Shown here in pieces: positions 62,938 to 64,000 of a stretch of DNA of 64,000 bases; the first letter of the stretch is position 1, and each line of letters opens with the position of its first letter. Below the pieces are notes generated by a model that did not search any database, was not told the DNA's origin, and saw only the letters and a program-made list of their open reading frames with translations. The position numbers were made by a program, and so were the translations under genes. Source of the DNA: Lysinibacillus fusiformis (GTDB lineage: Bacteria; Bacillota; Bacilli; Bacillales_A; Planococcaceae). The DNA lies in assembly GCA_030027265.1 (NCBI GenBank), contig JASENG010000001.1, positions 248,001 to 312,000 on the forward strand, written 5' to 3'.

Positions 62938-64000
62938 ATGAGAAAGTTGTGGTTATTGCTTTTAGCTGCAATGACTGTTTTAGTTCTGGCAGCTTGTAGC
63001 GATAAAGGAGACGGCGAGTCTTCTGACGAAAAAGATGAAGTTTCGGAATACCGTACAGTGTATTCAGGAGAGATTAAGACATTAAACTACTTAAAAACTT
63101 CTGAAACGAACGAATTTGCAGTTGCAGCAAACTTGGTAGATGGCTTAATTGAGTATGACCAATACGGCATTGTAAAGCCGGGCTTAGCTGAGGAATGGTC
63201 TGCCAATGAAGATAACACAGTTTGGACATTCAAGCTTCGTGAAGGTGTTAAATGGGTAACTAACGATGGCAAAGAATATGCAGATGTTGTGGCGCAAGAT
63301 TTTGTAGATGGCTTAAATTATGTGCTGGATGCGAAAAATGAATCCTCAACTGCATGGATTGCAACTGTTGTGAAAAACGGTGATGCTTTCTACAATGGTG
63401 AAATTACTGACTTTGCAGAAGTTGGAGTTAAAGCATTAGATGACCATACACTTGAATACACAATGGAAAGTCCGACACCTTATTTCCTTTCCATGCTGAA
63501 CTATGTATGTTTCTTCCCGGTAAATGGGGAGTTCTTAGCTGAAAAAGGTGAAAGCTTCGGTACAACAAACGATAACTTCCTATACAACGGGGCATACATT
63601 TTAGACAAATTTGAACCTCAAAATGAGCGCGTACTTGTGAAAAACGACACTTATTGGGATAAAGACAATGTGTTTATTGACCGTATTCGCTATAAATACA
63701 ATAAAGAAGCAGGCACAGTTGCACCAGAATTATTCTTGCGCGGCGAAGTAGATGCGGCTTCCATTCCGACATCAGTAATTGATGAATGGTTCAATGACGA
63801 GGAGAAAAAATCTCAAGTACGTCAAAGTCAAAATAACTTCTATACGTACTTCTATGCATTAAACTTTGATCCTCAATTTGATGTAGAGTATGAGCCGGAA
63901 AACTGGAAAGTGGCTGTGAACAACAAAAACTTCCGTAAATCACTATATCACGCACTTGACCGTGTATCGGCGATGTTAACAACTGAGCCATACAACCCCA
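62938..64000 (+). CDS. Oligopeptide-binding lipoprotein (OppA/DppE type), 3' partial
   Basis: 354 codons visible, cut by the window end. Lipobox LVLAAC at about 15-20 after a basic N-terminus. SBP_bac_5 features: LKTSETNEFAVAANLVDGLI, GLAEEWSANEDNTVWTFKLR, QDFVDGLNYVLDAKNES, and AVNNKNFRKSLYHALDR. GGGAGGGG lies 7 bases ahead of the ATG, 33 bases after ykfB. It is the receptor of an ABC peptide importer, here probably for murein tripeptides; the permeases are expected beyond the window. Confidence 0.95.
   Translation, partial: MRKLWLLLLAAMTVLVLAACSDKGDGESSDEKDEVSEYRTVYSGEIKTLNYLKTSETNEFAVAANLVDGLIEYDQYGIVKPGLAEEWSANEDNTVWTFKLREGVKWVTNDGKEYADVVAQDFVDGLNYVLDAKNESSTAWIATVVKNGDAFYNGEITDFAEVGVKALDDHTLEYTMESPTPYFLSMLNYVCFFPVNGEFLAEKGESFGTTNDNFLYNGAYILDKFEPQNERVLVKNDTYWDKDNVFIDRIRYKYNKEAGTVAPELFLRGEVDAASIPTSVIDEWFNDEEKKSQVRQSQNNFYTYFYALNFDPQFDVEYEPENWKVAVNNKNFRKSLYHALDRVSAMLTTEPYNP

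Overview
The window is a low-GC Gram-positive (Bacillales) chromosome segment. This rests on strong AGGAGG-type ribosome-binding sites, many TTG/GTG starts, an SLH surface protein, a YrzI-type small ORF, a CNT nucleoside carrier, BrnQ, and a dppA/ykfB-type murein-peptide cluster. An SLH protein together with a long acidic secreted repeat protein would fit the Planococcaceae/Caryophanaceae (Lysinibacillus, Solibacillus and relatives), but I cannot fix the genus. No rRNA, tRNA, CRISPR array or intact transposase was found.

Region by region. 1-4.8 kb: the 3' end of a yellow/MRJP-like gene, then a leftward EAL-domain gene followed by a chemoreceptor gene, and a PAS-LytTR regulator. 4.8-18 kb: a very AT-rich, gene-poor accessory stretch. 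It holds a 22-bp perfect inverted repeat, small DNA-binding proteins, a promoter-terminator pair that probably makes a ~100-nt RNA, several nonsense or frameshift pseudogenes, and a decayed replication module (Rep-like gene plus a frameshifted DnaC/DnaI-type loader). It also carries an intact OLD-nuclease/UvrD-helicase pair of the Gabija anti-phage type. It looks like an old, largely degraded integrated element whose defence cargo has stayed intact.

18-31 kb: DinB-like and PhzF-like enzymes, a cluster of tiny ORFs (including a frameshifted YrzI-type gene) separated by tandem terminators, a UPF0316 protein, a secreted acidic repeat protein lying between two copies of a ~115-bp segment, an SLH protein, a lipoprotein alpha-carbonic anhydrase, a Nudix enzyme, a quinone-reductase-like enzyme and an RraA pseudogene. 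31-48 kb: mostly single metabolic, membrane and stress genes. The most unusual are a two-gene unit encoding a PlsY-like acyltransferase and a GNAT/class-V PLP enzyme fusion, and an M48 membrane peptidase fused to ankyrin repeats. A PadR-DUF1048 pair with two operator-like dyads and a 3' remnant of mcrC are also here. Two ~190-bp copies of an interspersed element with four small palindromes lie near 30.5 and 39.45 kb, and a GC-rich structured repeat lies near 36.1 kb.

48-64 kb: transport and cell-wall salvage. There is a nucleoside carrier, BrnQ, a complete four-gene ABC importer of the NMT1/THI5-like (pyrimidine or flavin precursor) class, a Cache-GGDEF cyclase, a threonine aldolase, a tiny phospholipase-A2-like protein and small membrane proteins. 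The last part is a P1-family peptidase and a murein-peptide recycling operon: D-Ala-D-Ala dipeptidase, DppA, Ala-Glu epimerase, and an oligopeptide-binding lipoprotein cut by the window edge.
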